Of a stretch of 35,477 nt of DNA, positions 8,544-17,588 are shown piece by piece. The number at the start of each line of letters is the position of its first letter. The stretch's first letter is position 1. Both the position numbers and the translations under genes were made by a program. The notes beneath the pieces were generated by a model. It saw only the letters and a program-made list of their open reading frames with translations. It was not told where the DNA came from and did no database searches. This DNA comes from Acidobacteriota bacterium (GTDB taxonomy: Bacteria > Acidobacteriota > Terriglobia > Versatilivoradales > Versatilivoraceae), in the NCBI GenBank assembly GCA_003224715.1, contig QHZP01000008.1, forward strand, positions 55,570-91,046, read 5' to 3'.

Positions 8544-8606
8544 ACTGGTTGTTTTCTTATTGTTAGGAATTGTTACCTCCGGGTGAGACTTAGGAAGACA
8601 ACCAGT
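8544..8606 (+). ncRNA. Long stem-loop in the nrdJ leader, possible cis-regulatory RNA
   Basis: ACTGGTTGTTTTCTTA at 8544-8559 pairs along its full 16 bases with TAGGAAGACAACCAGT at 8591-8606. Fourteen pairs are Watson-Crick and two are G-U. The presence of G-U pairs on the plus-strand RNA suggests an RNA rather than a DNA element. The 31-base loop ends with CCTCCGGGTGAGACT. The stem finishes about 45 bases before the nrdJ ribosome binding site. It has no T-run, so it is not a simple terminator. I do not recognise it as a cobalamin riboswitch. Confidence 0.5.
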
Positions 8607-8663
8607 CGCTTTCAAATTTTGTGAACTACCGTTTTATTCTGTCCTATATAAGGAGGCGTTACA

Positions 8664-11363
8664 ATGTTAGTGAAGGAGATAAATGAAACAGGCGAGGCAG
8701 CAGCTTTGACCGCAACCAATATCCGCGAGGAGAGACAACTCCACTTCAAGCGAGTCTTTACTAAACCTGGAGTGCATCCATTCGACCAGATCAAATGGGA
8801 AAAGAGAAAGGCTGTGATAACTAATGAAAAGGGAGAGGTCATCTTTGAACAACCCGATGTGGAGGTTCCCTCTGCCTGGTCAATGCTGGCTACAAACGTA
8901 GTTGTATCCAAGTACTTTCGTCGTTCCAGCGATGGTAAAGGCCGCGAGACCAGCGTGAAGCAGTTGGTCGGCAGGGTCGTTGACACCATTTCTCGATGGG
9001 GTCGACAGGGGGGGTATTTCGCTTCTCCGGAGGAAGCAGACGCCTTTGAGGCAGAACTTTGCCATCTCCTAGTAGAACAGAAGGCTTCCTTTAATAGTCC
9101 AGTTTGGTTCAATTGCGGCATTGAAACCAAACCCCAATGCTCGGCTTGCTTTATCAACTCAGTTCAGGATCGTATGGAATCCATACTGGAACTGGCCAAA
9201 ACAGAAGGGATGCTTTTTAAATGGGGTAGCGGGACGGGTACCAATCTTTCCGTCATTCGTTCCTCTAAAGAGTTACTCTCCAGTGGGGGGCAAGCCTCCG
9301 GTCCGGTCTCCTTTATGAAGGGCTATGATGCCTTTGCAGGAGTCATCAAATCTGGCGGAAAAACCCGGAGAGCAGCCAAGATGGTCATATTGAACATTGA
9401 TCACCCGGATATAGTGGACTTCATCACGTGCAAGGAAGAGGAAGAGAAAAAAGCCTGGGCGCTGATTGCAGCGGGTTATGATAGTTCTTTTAATGGGCCG
9501 GCTTACAGTTCCATTTTCTTTCAGAACTCTAACAATAGCGTTCGAGTCACTGACGATTTCATGAGAGCGGTCATTGAGGACAAAGAATGGCAGACCCGGG
9601 CTGTGACCACCGGGGAGGTGGTAGATACCTATCGAGCTCGCGATCTTTTGAGAATGATTGCCAAGTCCGCGCACGTCTGCGGTGATCCCGGAATGCAGTA
9701 TGACACGACCGTGAATGACTGGCATACCTGTACCAACACGGCCCGCATTAACGCCTCCAATCCCTGCAGTGAATACATGTTCCTTGATGATACAGCGTGC
9801 AATCTCTCCTCCTTGAACCTAATGAAGTTCAGAAGACCGAACGGCGAGCTGGATGTGGAAACCTTCAGACACGGCGTTCAGGTGATGATTACAGCACAAG
9901 AGATCATTGTGGATAAGGCGAGTTATCCAACGCCGGCAATTGCCAAAAATAGTGCTCTCTTCAGACCTTTAGGACTTGGATATGCCAACCTGGGAGCCCT
10001 TTTAATGTCCCTGGGGATTCCTTACGATAGCGAAGCAGGAAGGGCCTATGCCGGTGTTATTACTGCGCTCATGTGTGGCGAAGCTTACCATACCTCGGCC
10101 TTGATTGCTGCAGACATAGAGCCTTTCGCGGAATTCCCCCTCAACCGAGATCCCATGTTGCGTGTTATTCGTAAGCACCGGGCAGCTGCGGGAAAGATCA
10201 ACCCAATGTATGTTCCTTCAGATCTCTATAATGCCGCCCAGAAATCCTGGAACGACGCCCTCATTCAAGGTGAGCGATTTGGATACAAGAATTCTCAAGT
10301 CACAGTCCTGGCTCCGACGGGTACAATCGGATTTATGATGGATTGTGACACAACAGGGGTGGAGCCTGACATTGCCCTCGTCAAATACAAAAAGCTAGTC
10401 GGAGGTGGATTGCTCAAAATTGTCAATCAAACGGTTCCTGACGCGTTGAGACGTTTGAAATACAACGATGCTGAGATCAATGACATTATCAAATACATTG
10501 ACGAAAATGAGACCATTGAGGGTGCACCTTACCTCAAAGAGGAACACCTGCCCGTTTTTGATTGCGCCTTCAAGCCCTTAAATGGTGTGCGCTCCATTCA
10601 CTACATGGGGCATTTGAGGATGATGGGTGCAGTCCAGCCTTTTCTTTCTGGCGCTATCTCCAAAACGGTGAACATGCCGGAAGAATCAACGGTTGAAGAA
10701 ATCGAACAGGCTTACATTGAGGCGTGGCAGCTTGGCCTGAAGGCTTTGGCTATCTATCGTGATGGTTCCAAACGTTCTCAACCTCTCAATACTAGTCTTA
10801 AGGAAGAGACGCAGGTTGCTGCCTCCCGCCCGGTGCGCCGGCGCCTACCCGATGAGCGTAAATCCATCACCCACAAATTCAGCGTGGCCGGACACGATGG
10901 CTATCTTACTGTTGGCATGTACGACGACGGCTCTCCCGGTGAGATTTTCGTGGTGATGGCCAAGCAGGGCTCAGTCGTTTCGGGCTTGATGGATACCGTC
11001 GCCACTTCGATTTCGCTGGCCCTTCAGTATGGAGTTCCGTTGAAAGTCCTGGTAGATAAATTCAGCCACACGCGGTTTGAGCCGTCGGGATTCACCAACA
11101 ACCCTCAAATCCCTATCGCCAAATCGATTGTGGATTATATTTTCCGCTGGCTGGGTCAAAAATTCCTGCCCGCTTCGGATCAGCCTCAACCTGAGGCTGA
11201 CACTCGAACCAATGTGGGTCAAGCAGCCATTGAAGCACGGGAACGACAGGTCTTTCAAACCCAAGCCGATGCACCTCCCTGCCCTGATTGCGGTTCCATC
11301 ATGGTACGGAATGGAGCCTGCTACAAATGCTTGAACTGCGGCGGCACCAGCGGTTGCAGCTAG
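8664..11363 (+). CDS. nrdJ: Adenosylcobalamin-dependent (class II) ribonucleoside-diphosphate reductase
   Basis: This 899-residue enzyme reduces ribonucleotides to deoxyribonucleotides using a radical made from coenzyme B12, so it needs no small subunit, and no nrdB lies nearby. The catalytic NPCSE motif is at 366-370 (Asn366, radical Cys368, Glu370). The reducible cysteine pair is probably Cys162 (SACFINS) and Cys379 (DDTACNLSS). The barrel element LAPTGTIGFMMDCDTTG lies around 545-562. The C-terminus has the long-form extension: VAGHDGYLTVGMYDDG, then MAKQGSVVSGLMD, and a final CPDCG/CYKCLNCGG cysteine cluster that re-reduces the active site. A strong ribosome binding site, AAGGAGG at 8650-8656, precedes the ATG by 7 bases. 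NrdR-like boxes upstream suggest repression when dATP is plentiful. The gene is intact and monocistronic. Confidence 0.97.
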   Translation: MLVKEINETGEAAALTATNIREERQLHFKRVFTKPGVHPFDQIKWEKRKAVITNEKGEVIFEQPDVEVPSAWSMLATNVVVSKYFRRSSDGKGRETSVKQLVGRVVDTISRWGRQGGYFASPEEADAFEAELCHLLVEQKASFNSPVWFNCGIETKPQCSACFINSVQDRMESILELAKTEGMLFKWGSGTGTNLSVIRSSKELLSSGGQASGPVSFMKGYDAFAGVIKSGGKTRRAAKMVILNIDHPDIVDFITCKEEEEKKAWALIAAGYDSSFNGPAYSSIFFQNSNNSVRVTDDFMRAVIEDKEWQTRAVTTGEVVDTYRARDLLRMIAKSAHVCGDPGMQYDTTVNDWHTCTNTARINASNPCSEYMFLDDTACNLSSLNLMKFRRPNGELDVETFRHGVQVMITAQEIIVDKASYPTPAIAKNSALFRPLGLGYANLGALLMSLGIPYDSEAGRAYAGVITALMCGEAYHTSALIAADIEPFAEFPLNRDPMLRVIRKHRAAAGKINPMYVPSDLYNAAQKSWNDALIQGERFGYKNSQVTVLAPTGTIGFMMDCDTTGVEPDIALVKYKKLVGGGLLKIVNQTVPDALRRLKYNDAEINDIIKYIDENETIEGAPYLKEEHLPVFDCAFKPLNGVRSIHYMGHLRMMGAVQPFLSGAISKTVNMPEESTVEEIEQAYIEAWQLGLKALAIYRDGSKRSQPLNTSLKEETQVAASRPVRRRLPDERKSITHKFSVAGHDGYLTVGMYDDGSPGEIFVVMAKQGSVVSGLMDTVATSISLALQYGVPLKVLVDKFSHTRFEPSGFTNNPQIPIAKSIVDYIFRWLGQKFLPASDQPQPEADTRTNVGQAAIEARERQVFQTQADAPPCPDCGSIMVRNGACYKCLNCGGTSGCS

Positions 11364-11673
11364 AATACTCTTTGAAATTCCTTGGAAAGGGGAAACCCTC
11401 GTTGTTCGTCGCACGAATAATGGGACTTTACCCTTTTTCTTGTCTGAGGAAGTAGCACCAGGTATCAAAATCGAAATTGGGCCGATAAATCCCGCAATAC
11501 GCAGGCCGTGAGAAACTGAAGATAAGTCAGTTTTCAACTCTGCGGCCTTTCCTAAAACTAGCAAGCGGGGCTAACGAACCTGCCATTTCCGTCTGGAGTG
11601 TCTTCCCTGGATTCTGTTGGCGTCCTGGGAAATGCTACTCGGAGGACTTGATAAGTTGCTTCAAGATTGGGGT
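11364..11673. other. Convergent intergenic region between nrdJ and hinT
   Basis: About 310 bases. The clearest structure is a nested inverted repeat: AGGCCG at 11503-11508 pairs with CGGCCT at 11543-11548, enclosing AAACTGA at 11513-11519 with TCAGTTT at 11527-11533. It has no flanking T-run, though its place between convergent genes suits a weak bidirectional terminator. A plus-strand frame runs open from the nrdJ stop to 11511 and reads like protein, but it has no start codon. Confidence 0.4.
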
Positions 11674-12018
11674 TTATCCCGGAGGCCAGGCCATCGGCCG
11701 TCCGCCGAGAAGGTGAAGGTGGATGTGAAAAACTGACTGGCCTGCATCGGTACCAGTGTTGATGACAGTCCTATAGCCGGACCGATGAACCTTCTTCTCG
11801 CGAGCCAAATTTCTGGCCACCATGAAGAGGCGACCCACCGCGAACTCATCCTCCTCCACCATGGTGTCTAATGATTCAATATGCTTCTTGGGAATGATCA
11901 GAATATGAGTGGGGGCCTTGGGATTAATATCTTCAAAGGCCAAGAAATGAGTGTCTTCGAATAGAACTTTGGCAGGCATTTTCTTTTGAATGATCCGACA
12001 AAAAATACAATCTGGCAT
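11674..12018 (-). CDS. hinT: HIT family purine nucleoside phosphoramidase (HinT-like)
   Basis: This 114-residue protein has the standard HinT length and architecture: CIFCRIIQKKMPA at the start, DINPKAPTHILIIPKKHIESL in the middle, and the histidine triad HIHLHLLGGRPM near the end. HinT enzymes hydrolyse adenosine phosphoramidates and aminoacyl-adenylate adducts in the cytoplasm. It starts 33 bases after the prmC stop in the same direction and is probably the last gene of the rpmE-yqhQ-prfA-prmC transcript. A second, different HIT protein is encoded at 18899-19381. Confidence 0.93.
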   Translation of the reverse strand: MPDCIFCRIIQKKMPAKVLFEDTHFLAFEDINPKAPTHILIIPKKHIESLDTMVEEDEFAVGRLFMVARNLAREKKVHRSGYRTVINTGTDAGQSVFHIHLHLLGGRPMAWPPG

Positions 12019-12051
12019 TGAGAAATACCTCTCCCGTAGTCACGCATCAAT

Positions 12052-12884
12052 CTAGAGTTTTTGAGCCACCACGACTCGTGGAATTCTATTAAGATCTTCT
12101 CGGATTCTGCTGAGTTGCCATCCAGGGCCCAGCAAAGCACATACCTCATCCCGCATATTGAAGCCGATTTCCACAACCAGATAACCCCCCGCTTTCAGAT
12201 AGGATCTAGCTTGAGGAATGAGGCGGCTGTAAATCTCCAATCCATTGTTAGCGGCTAGCAAAGCCAGCTTCGGCTCCCACTGCCTCACCTCCCGCTGGAG
12301 TTTTGGAAAGTCGTTCTCAGAAACGTAAGGGGGGTTTGAAACAATGCAGTCGATCTTTTCTTCCAAATTAAAGGTCTGGAGTGGGCTTAGGAGATCGCCT
12401 TTTAAAAAATGAATATTTCCAGAAAGGCTATGCCTGGAGGCATTTTTTTTGGCAACTTCCAGCGCAGGTCCGGACAAATCTACAGCAAAAATCCTCGCTT
12501 GAGGTAACTCAACCGCAAGAGCAACGGCAATGCATCCGGAACCTGTGCCCAGGTCAACCAGTACTGGCTGTTTTGTAGAGACGCATCGAAGAGCTTCTTC
12601 GACGATTAATTCGGTTTCCGGTCTGGGAATTAGAACGTCTGGCGTAACTTCGAGTTCCAGACCCCGGAATTCTTGCCGACCCGTAATGAACTGGATTGGC
12701 TTACCTTGGCTGCGGTCTTGCACTAAAGCAAGGAAAGAACAGACCACCGAATCATCTAATTTGTCGTGATAATGAGCGAGAAGATAACTATAAACGATAA
12801 GAGCAACTCTGCCTCTGATCTGGAACGGGGGGTACAATCCTCTAGGAGATGGGCAGCATGCGAAAGCGCTTCGAAAACCTTCAT
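12052..12884 (-). CDS. prmC: Peptide chain release factor N5-glutamine methyltransferase, frame broken near the N-terminus
   Basis: PrmC methylates the GGQ glutamine of release factors. The methyltransferase domain is whole: LIPRPETELIVEEAL, the SAM loop VDLGTGSGCIAVALA and the signature SNPPYVSE, ending RVVVAQKL. The expected N-terminus lies in another frame: from the ATG at 12884, 18 bases after the prfA stop, it reads MKVFEALSHAAHLLEDCTPR and then SRSEAELLLSF, a normal PrmC start. The main frame takes over at about 12788-12800 with YSYLLAHYHDKL. One missing base (or a loss of about 13 bases, since the family usually has a few more residues here) explains it. The same frame could start at TTG 12906, but that gives an unrelated N-terminus. 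The neighbour prfA encodes its substrate. The frameshift may be an assembly error. Confidence 0.88.
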
Positions 12885-12902
12885 GAGCTGGAGAGCAAAG
12901 GA

Positions 12903-14009
12903 TCAATCCTTTGAGACGAGTCCGCGACTTGTCTCTGCCACCAACTCGTTCTTGAGCTTCTCCGCTTGATAGTGCGTCACCAGAGCATCGATGACTCCAT
13001 CGATATTTCCATCCATGATGGAGTCAAGCTGATGAATAGTAAGTCCGATGCGGTGATCTGTCATCCGATTCTGAGGAAAGTTATAAGTGCGAATCTTTTC
13101 GCTGCGGTCGCCTGTGCCAACCTGAGATTTACGATCCAGAGCAATGCTTTTGCGTTGCTCTTCCAAGGCAATATCGTAAAGACGGGACCGAAGAACACGC
13201 AACGCTTTGGCTTTATTTTTTATCTGGGACTTTTCATCCTGGCAGGAAACGACCAACCCACTAGGCAGGTGAGTAATTCTGACAGCCGAATAGGTCGTAT
13301 TAACGGATTGTCCTCCAGGTCCTGAAGAGCAGAAGGTATCGATTCTTAAATCTTTCTCAAGGATATCGAGCTCAACGTCATCGGCCTCTGGTAGCACCGC
13401 TACGGTTACCGCAGAAGTATGAACTCTGCCGCTAGCTTCAGTCGCGGGGACTCTCTGCACTCTATGAACGCCACTCTCATATTTAAGCTTGCTATAAACA
13501 CCCTTTCCCTCAACGATGGCAATGACCTCCTTGAGACCACCCACTCCAGAGGGACTGGAAGAGATTACTTCAACCTTCCACCCCCGGGATTCGGCAAAAC
13601 GGGAATACATGCGAAACATTTCTTGGGCGAAAAGGGTCGCCTCGTCTCCACCGGTCCCTGCCCTAATTTCGAGAAGCACATTCTTCTCATCATTTGGGTC
13701 TTTGGGAAGGAGAAGGACTTTGAGTTCTTCTTCGCGCTTGAGGAGCTTCTGCTCTAATTGGACAAGTTCATCCTGCGCGAGCTTCTTAAGCTCCTCCTCT
13801 AAACGAGTGTCCTGGGCCATCTGCTTAGTGTCAGCTATGGCGACCCGCAGACCCTTATACTCTCGAAACTTCTCGACAACGGCCAAAAGATCACGGTGTG
13901 TTTTGGCGTGCTTTTGGTACCGAGCTGTGTCTGCCAAGACTTCGGGATTACTAAGCAGCCGAGTAACTTCCTCGTACTTAGCTTCTAACTGCTCAAGCTT
14001 TTCAAACAT
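12903..14009 (-). CDS. prfA: Peptide chain release factor 1
   Basis: This 368-residue RF1 recognises UAA and UAG stop codons and triggers peptide release on the ribosome. The codon-reading tripeptide PAT is at 188-190 in [15 protein letters not shown], which marks RF1 rather than RF2. The catalytic GGQ is at 232-234 in [16 protein letters not shown], and [18 protein letters not shown] follows. The N-terminal 100 residues are the usual coiled-coil domain. The start codon overlaps the yqhQ stop by one base (TAATG), so translation is probably coupled. It is followed 18 bases later by the gene for its methylase PrmC, a very common pairing. Confidence 0.98.
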   Translation of the reverse strand: MFEKLEQLEAKYEEVTRLLSNPEVLADTARYQKHAKTHRDLLAVVEKFREYKGLRVAIADTKQMAQDTRLEEELKKLAQDELVQLEQKLLKREEELKVLLLPKDPNDEKNVLLEIRAGTGGDEATLFAQEMFRMYSRFAESRGWKVEVISSSPSGVGGLKEVIAIVEGKGVYSKLKYESGVHRVQRVPATEASGRVHTSAVTVAVLPEADDVELDILEKDLRIDTFCSSGPGGQSVNTTYSAVRITHLPSGLVVSCQDEKSQIKNKAKALRVLRSRLYDIALEEQRKSIALDRKSQVGTGDRSEKIRTYNFPQNRMTDHRIGLTIHQLDSIMDGNIDGVIDALVTHYQAEKLKNELVAETSRGLVSKD

Positions 14010-15019
14010 TAGATGACAGCTAATTGCCCCTCAGCATTTTCAAGGATTATAGTCTCGTCCAAAGCTCTAATGGCGATCTCCAGTTGATCATCACTGGGCT
14101 CTCTGGTAGTCACTTTTTGCAGCCAAAGTCCTGGCAAAGTTATCAAATTCAGAACAGAGTCTTCGTGAGCGGCTGCAAACCTGATAATCTCATAGGAGAG
14201 ACCCGCGATTAGAGGAATCAAAACAACGCGGGAAAGAAGCTTGAGGGAAAAGGAGTCGAAGGGGATCAGCGCATAGACAAAGGTGCTCGTTAGCATGACC
14301 ACCATCAGAAAACTGGTGCCGCATCGAGGATGCAGCGTGGGATACTTTCGAGCATTTTGAACCGATAACTTTTCTCGAGATTCATAGGTAAATACAACTT
14401 TATGTTCGGCACCATGATATTCAAAAATTCGCCTTATGTCTTTGATCTGCGAAATAGAGAAAATATAGGCAAGGAAAATAAAGAGCCTAACACTTCCGTC
14501 CACCACACTAAATAGAAACCGGTTATCCAATAGGGCAAAATACTCTTTGAGCTGACTCGCAATTAACAAAGGAAGCAATTTGAAAAACACAATGAAAAAG
14601 AAAACAGCAAATCCCACATTTAGAGCCATCATCCATGGGCTAATCTCAGTTTTTCCCTCCGTTTGGCTTCGCCCCGCTGCCCCAGACTGCGTTGCTCGAC
14701 CAATCAAAACTTGGTCGGTGGAAAACTTTAATGCTCGAAGCCCCAGAACAAAGGCCTGACCTAAGGTCATCACGCCGCGAATGACAGGGTATCGCCAGAT
14801 CCTGTTCCGCTCCGACGACCTCTTGAGATAATCCCTTTTGACAACGATCGACCGATCTGGTTTTCTCACTGCGATCGAATAAGATCCGGGCGAACGCATC
14901 ATAACGCCTTCAAATACTGCCTGACCTCCGACTAGCACCTCTTCACCCGCCTTCATAAGAAAGACCGTAAAGTTCGCAATCAAAAGCTCAAGCTTCGAAA
15001 CAAAATTATTTATCATCAT
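14009..15019 (-). CDS. yqhQ: DUF1385 membrane protein (YqhQ family)
   Basis: A 336-residue protein with the full DUF1385 signature: [15 protein letters not shown] near the start, [14 protein letters not shown], then two groups of hydrophobic segments (about 130-155 and 175-200), the invariant [28 protein letters not shown] and further membrane segments at 245-290. The biochemical role is not established; the family is annotated only as a predicted membrane protein. It regularly sits between rpmE and prfA in Acidobacteria, Firmicutes and others, as here. The first methionines at 15019/15016 have only a distant GGAG upstream; a start near MKAGEEV at about 14956 is possible. Confidence 0.9.
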   Translation of the reverse strand: MMINNFVSKLELLIANFTVFLMKAGEEVLVGGQAVFEGVMMRSPGSYSIAVRKPDRSIVVKRDYLKRSSERNRIWRYPVIRGVMTLGQAFVLGLRALKFSTDQVLIGRATQSGAAGRSQTEGKTEISPWMMALNVGFAVFFFIVFFKLLPLLIASQLKEYFALLDNRFLFSVVDGSVRLFIFLAYIFSISQIKDIRRIFEYHGAEHKVVFTYESREKLSVQNARKYPTLHPRCGTSFLMVVMLTSTFVYALIPFDSFSLKLLSRVVLIPLIAGLSYEIIRFAAAHEDSVLNLITLPGLWLQKVTTREPSDDQLEIAIRALDETIILENAEGQLAVI

Positions 15020-15114
15020 TTCAGATTTGATTTCTCCAACTCCTCAATTCCAAAATTCGCAAATTTCCTGGCAGTCTCGAGAGAATTTCGATCAGGCCGA
15101 GTTCCCAGTCGATC

Positions 15115-15336
15115 CTAATTGGCTAGAACATCCTTGCCCTTGCTCCTGTACTTTTTCTGAAAGCGCTCGACGCGTCCCGCGGTATCCACCAGTTTTTGCT
15201 TGCCAGTAAAAAACGGGTGACATCTAGAGCAGATTTCCAATCGAAGATCTCCCTTGGTAGATCTGGTCTTAAATGTCTCCCCACAAGCACATGAAACAGT
15301 TACTTCGATATACTTCGGATGAATGTTTGGTCTCAT
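15115..15336 (-). CDS. rpmE: 50S ribosomal protein L31, zinc-binding form
   Basis: A 73-residue L31. The N-terminus [19 protein letters not shown] is typical, and the four zinc ligands of the C+ form are present as Cys16, Cys18, Cys36 and Cys39 (CACG and CSRCH). [20 protein letters not shown] is the conserved C-terminal half. It is the first gene of the minus-strand translation cluster that continues into yqhQ, prfA and prmC. An AGGGAAGAG stretch about 9 bases upstream may serve as ribosome binding site. The zinc form implies that no zinc-free L31 is needed unless a second copy exists elsewhere. Confidence 0.97.
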   Translation of the reverse strand: MRPNIHPKYIEVTVSCACGETFKTRSTKGDLRLEICSRCHPFFTGKQKLVDTAGRVERFQKKYRSKGKDVLAN

Positions 15337-15442
15337 TAATGATTTCTCTTCCCTACAATTTGATCTTCTATATCGTCAAAAAGCGTTGATTGTGCGATCG
15401 GAACGCTCCGTGATCAAACACCAATTATAGGGCAAAATGTAG

Positions 15443-15472
15443 TTGACAGCAATTTTTATGTTCCGCTATATT
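15443..15472 (+). promoter_or_regulatory. Sigma70-like promoter for rpsA
   Basis: TTGACA at 15443-15448 and TATATT at 15467-15472 are separated by 18 bases, a near-consensus housekeeping promoter. The leader to the rpsA start would be about 290 bases long, leaving room for regulation at the RNA level. Confidence 0.65.
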
Positions 15473-15569
15473 AGGACGGTTTTGAACACCACCTGAATCT
15501 AGAACGTACAGGGTTGCACACTGGGTGTGTGCTCCCGCCAAAGAATCTATCCAAATAATTCTACCTAAT

Positions 15570-15630
15570 TTTAAGGTTTCTTTTCCGAGCAAGCCAGCCT
15601 CGCTCCGATGGTGGAAATAAAGACCTTAAA
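15570..15630 (+). promoter_or_regulatory. Hairpin in the rpsA leader
   Basis: TTTAAGGT at 15570-15577 pairs with ACCTTAAA at 15623-15630. An inner TTTCC at 15582-15586 pairs with GGAAA at 15613-15617, and GAGC/GCTC (15587-15590, 15602-15605) closes the loop. S1 represses its own translation through leader structure in enterobacteria; a similar role here is only an inference. Confidence 0.4.
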
Positions 15631-15769
15631 TTGTGGAATATTTGACAGGAGGACTGAGGATTTTGTCAACCAAAGAATTTTCTTGTGGTATTGCAAAAGG
15701 TTAGTGCACTAAATTTCACATTTCGCGGATTCATTTTACCAAACTTAATCGCCGGCAGGGAGTTTGAAT

Positions 15770-17551
15770 ATGTCTTCATTAGATCGTGGAGGAGCTGTCA
15801 ATGCGCACGTTTTGTCCCCGAACGGCAAAGGAGCCAGTCTCGGAGAGAACATCCAAGAAAATGGATCGACTGATTATGCACAGTTATTAGATCAATATGG
15901 TGGTGTGGGGGACCTGATTGAGGGCGAGGTCGTCAAAGGAAAAGTACTTAAGGTGACTTCAAGCGAAGTGATCGTCGATGTGGGGTACAAGTCTGAAGGG
16001 ATGATTTCCATCCGAGAGTTTATCGGTTTAGATGGGGTTGTCAACGTGAGAGCAGGTGATGAAATTGATGTCCTACTAGAATTTGCCGAAGATCGGGAGG
16101 GCCATGTTGTTCTCTCGAGGGAAAAGGCCGAACGCATCAAAGTTTGGGATGATATTGAGAAGGCTTTCACTGAGCAATCGATCCTTACAGGAGTAGTGAT
16201 TGATCGCATTAAAGGTGGACTATGCGTCGACATCGGGGTTAAGGCCTTCCTGCCAGGGTCTCAAATAGATGTGAAGCCCGTTAAGAACCTGGATAATTTT
16301 CGCGGACAAACAGTCCAATGTCAGGTGATAAAAATCAACAAGCGAAGGGGCAACATCGTTCTTTCCCGCAAGATCGTCCTTGAGGAGCAGCAGTCCAAGC
16401 GAAAGAGCTATATTTTGGGTGTGTTACAAGAAGGGTCGATTGTCTTTGGAATAGTCAAGAACATCACTGATTATGGGGTCTTCGTCGATTTGGGAGGCAT
16501 TGATGGCTTGCTCCACATTAGCGATATTGCTTGGGGAAGAGTCAATCAGCCAGCTAGGCTTTTTTCATTGGGATCACAAATCAAAGTCAAGGTTTTGAAA
16601 TTCGATCGAGAAAGGGAACGAGTCTCTTTGGGCTACAAGCAATTGCTACCTGATCCTTGGGCGTCGGCTGGAGAAAGATACGGAATTGGGACTCGAGTCC
16701 AGGGAAGAGTTGTCAGTCTAATTGATTACGGAGCATTCTTGGAAATTGAAGACGGCATTGAAGGATTAATTCACGTTTCCGAAATGTCTTGGAACAAACG
16801 CATTAAATCTCCCTCAAAGTTGTTGTCACTGGGGGATGCGGTGGAAGCAGTAGTCTTGGACATCAACGCTGAGGGGAGAAGAATGTCTCTGGGCCTGAAA
16901 CAAATTGCCCCAGACCCTTGGACCACACTGGCCGATCGTTACTCAGTGGGCACACTGGTCACCGGTAGGGTGCGTAACCTTACAGATTTTGGGGCATTTA
17001 TCGAAGTGGAAGATGGGATAGACGGACTTGTCCACATTTCCGACCTCTCCTGGACTCGAAAAGTAAAACATCCCTCCGAAATGCTCAAAAAAGGTGACCA
17101 GGTTCACACGGTCGTCCTTCATATTGATGCCGAAAATCACAGGCTCTCTTTGGGTATTAAACAATTACAACCCGACGTCTGGGAGCAGTTTTTTGCAAAA
17201 TATCAGATCGGAGACCTAATCAGGGGAGTGGTTGTCCGCTTCACCTCCTTTGGCGTATTTGTGGAGCTGGAAAATGGAATCGAAGGACTCTGTCACATTT
17301 CTCAATTGGAAGAGGGGAATGATCCCACAGCGAAAGAACAGCTTGTTGTGGGGGGATCCTATGATTTCAAGATTATCAAATTACAACCACATGAGAAAAA
17401 AATTGGACTTAGTTTGAAAGCAGTCATCGAGCTGAGGGCGAAACAGGAAATCAATTCTTACGTAGCTAAAGCTAGCGCACAGGGAGCCTCGACCAGCGGA
17501 GAAATGACAGGCCTCCAACCACGACACACCAACGACCCGAAAAAAGAATAG
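15770..17551 (+). CDS. rpsA: 30S ribosomal protein S1
   Basis: From the ATG at 15770 the product has 593 residues, slightly longer than the 557 of E. coli. Six S1 RNA-binding domains follow one another at roughly residues 48-118, 135-200, 220-288, 305-375, 392-462 and 479-546. The last four carry the canonical DYGVFVDLGG, DYGAFLEIEDGIEGLIHVSE, DFGAFIEVEDGIDGLVHIS and SFGVFVELENGIEGLCHIS patterns. S1 binds mRNA leaders on the small subunit and helps initiation. GGGAG at 15758-15762 is 7 bases before this ATG; the TTG at 15764 would overlap that spacing and is less likely. sppA follows 37 bases later. Confidence 0.96.
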   Translation: MSSLDRGGAVNAHVLSPNGKGASLGENIQENGSTDYAQLLDQYGGVGDLIEGEVVKGKVLKVTSSEVIVDVGYKSEGMISIREFIGLDGVVNVRAGDEIDVLLEFAEDREGHVVLSREKAERIKVWDDIEKAFTEQSILTGVVIDRIKGGLCVDIGVKAFLPGSQIDVKPVKNLDNFRGQTVQCQVIKINKRRGNIVLSRKIVLEEQQSKRKSYILGVLQEGSIVFGIVKNITDYGVFVDLGGIDGLLHISDIAWGRVNQPARLFSLGSQIKVKVLKFDRERERVSLGYKQLLPDPWASAGERYGIGTRVQGRVVSLIDYGAFLEIEDGIEGLIHVSEMSWNKRIKSPSKLLSLGDAVEAVVLDINAEGRRMSLGLKQIAPDPWTTLADRYSVGTLVTGRVRNLTDFGAFIEVEDGIDGLVHISDLSWTRKVKHPSEMLKKGDQVHTVVLHIDAENHRLSLGIKQLQPDVWEQFFAKYQIGDLIRGVVVRFTSFGVFVELENGIEGLCHISQLEEGNDPTAKEQLVVGGSYDFKIIKLQPHEKKIGLSLKAVIELRAKQEINSYVAKASAQGASTSGEMTGLQPRHTNDPKKE

Positions 17552-17588
17552 TTTCATTTGTTACGAAAAATTATATATTTCAACGTTA

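Larger units (their letters stand above)
8050..8663. other. Long intergenic region upstream of nrdJ
   Basis: About 600 bases carry no convincing gene; the short open frames at 8061-8312 and 8345-8533 lack ribosome binding sites and family resemblance. The part after 8400 holds two NrdR-box-like sites, a sigma70-like promoter and a long hairpin, listed separately. I see nothing specific between 8050 and 8400. Confidence 0.6.
15337..15769. other. Divergent intergenic region between rpmE and rpsA
   Basis: About 430 bases separate two outward-reading ribosomal protein genes. It holds a good promoter toward rpsA (15443-15472), a long leader hairpin (15570-15630) and a small hairpin GCACAC/GTGTGC around 15515-15531. 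The rpmE promoter is not clear; an imperfect palindrome GATCACGGAGCGTTCCGATC (minus strand, around 15396-15415) could be an operator. No gene is seen. Confidence 0.5.

Noticed and set aside
8534-8663. Cobalamin riboswitch before nrdJ
   Set aside because: I could not find the conserved B12-box; moreover B12 riboswitches normally turn off B12-independent enzymes, not nrdJ.
11335-11511. Protein-like open frame on the plus strand after nrdJ (reads ILFEIPWKGETLVVRR and on to a TGA)
   Set aside because: It has no ATG, GTG or TTG start in the open stretch and no recognised family; at most a relic.
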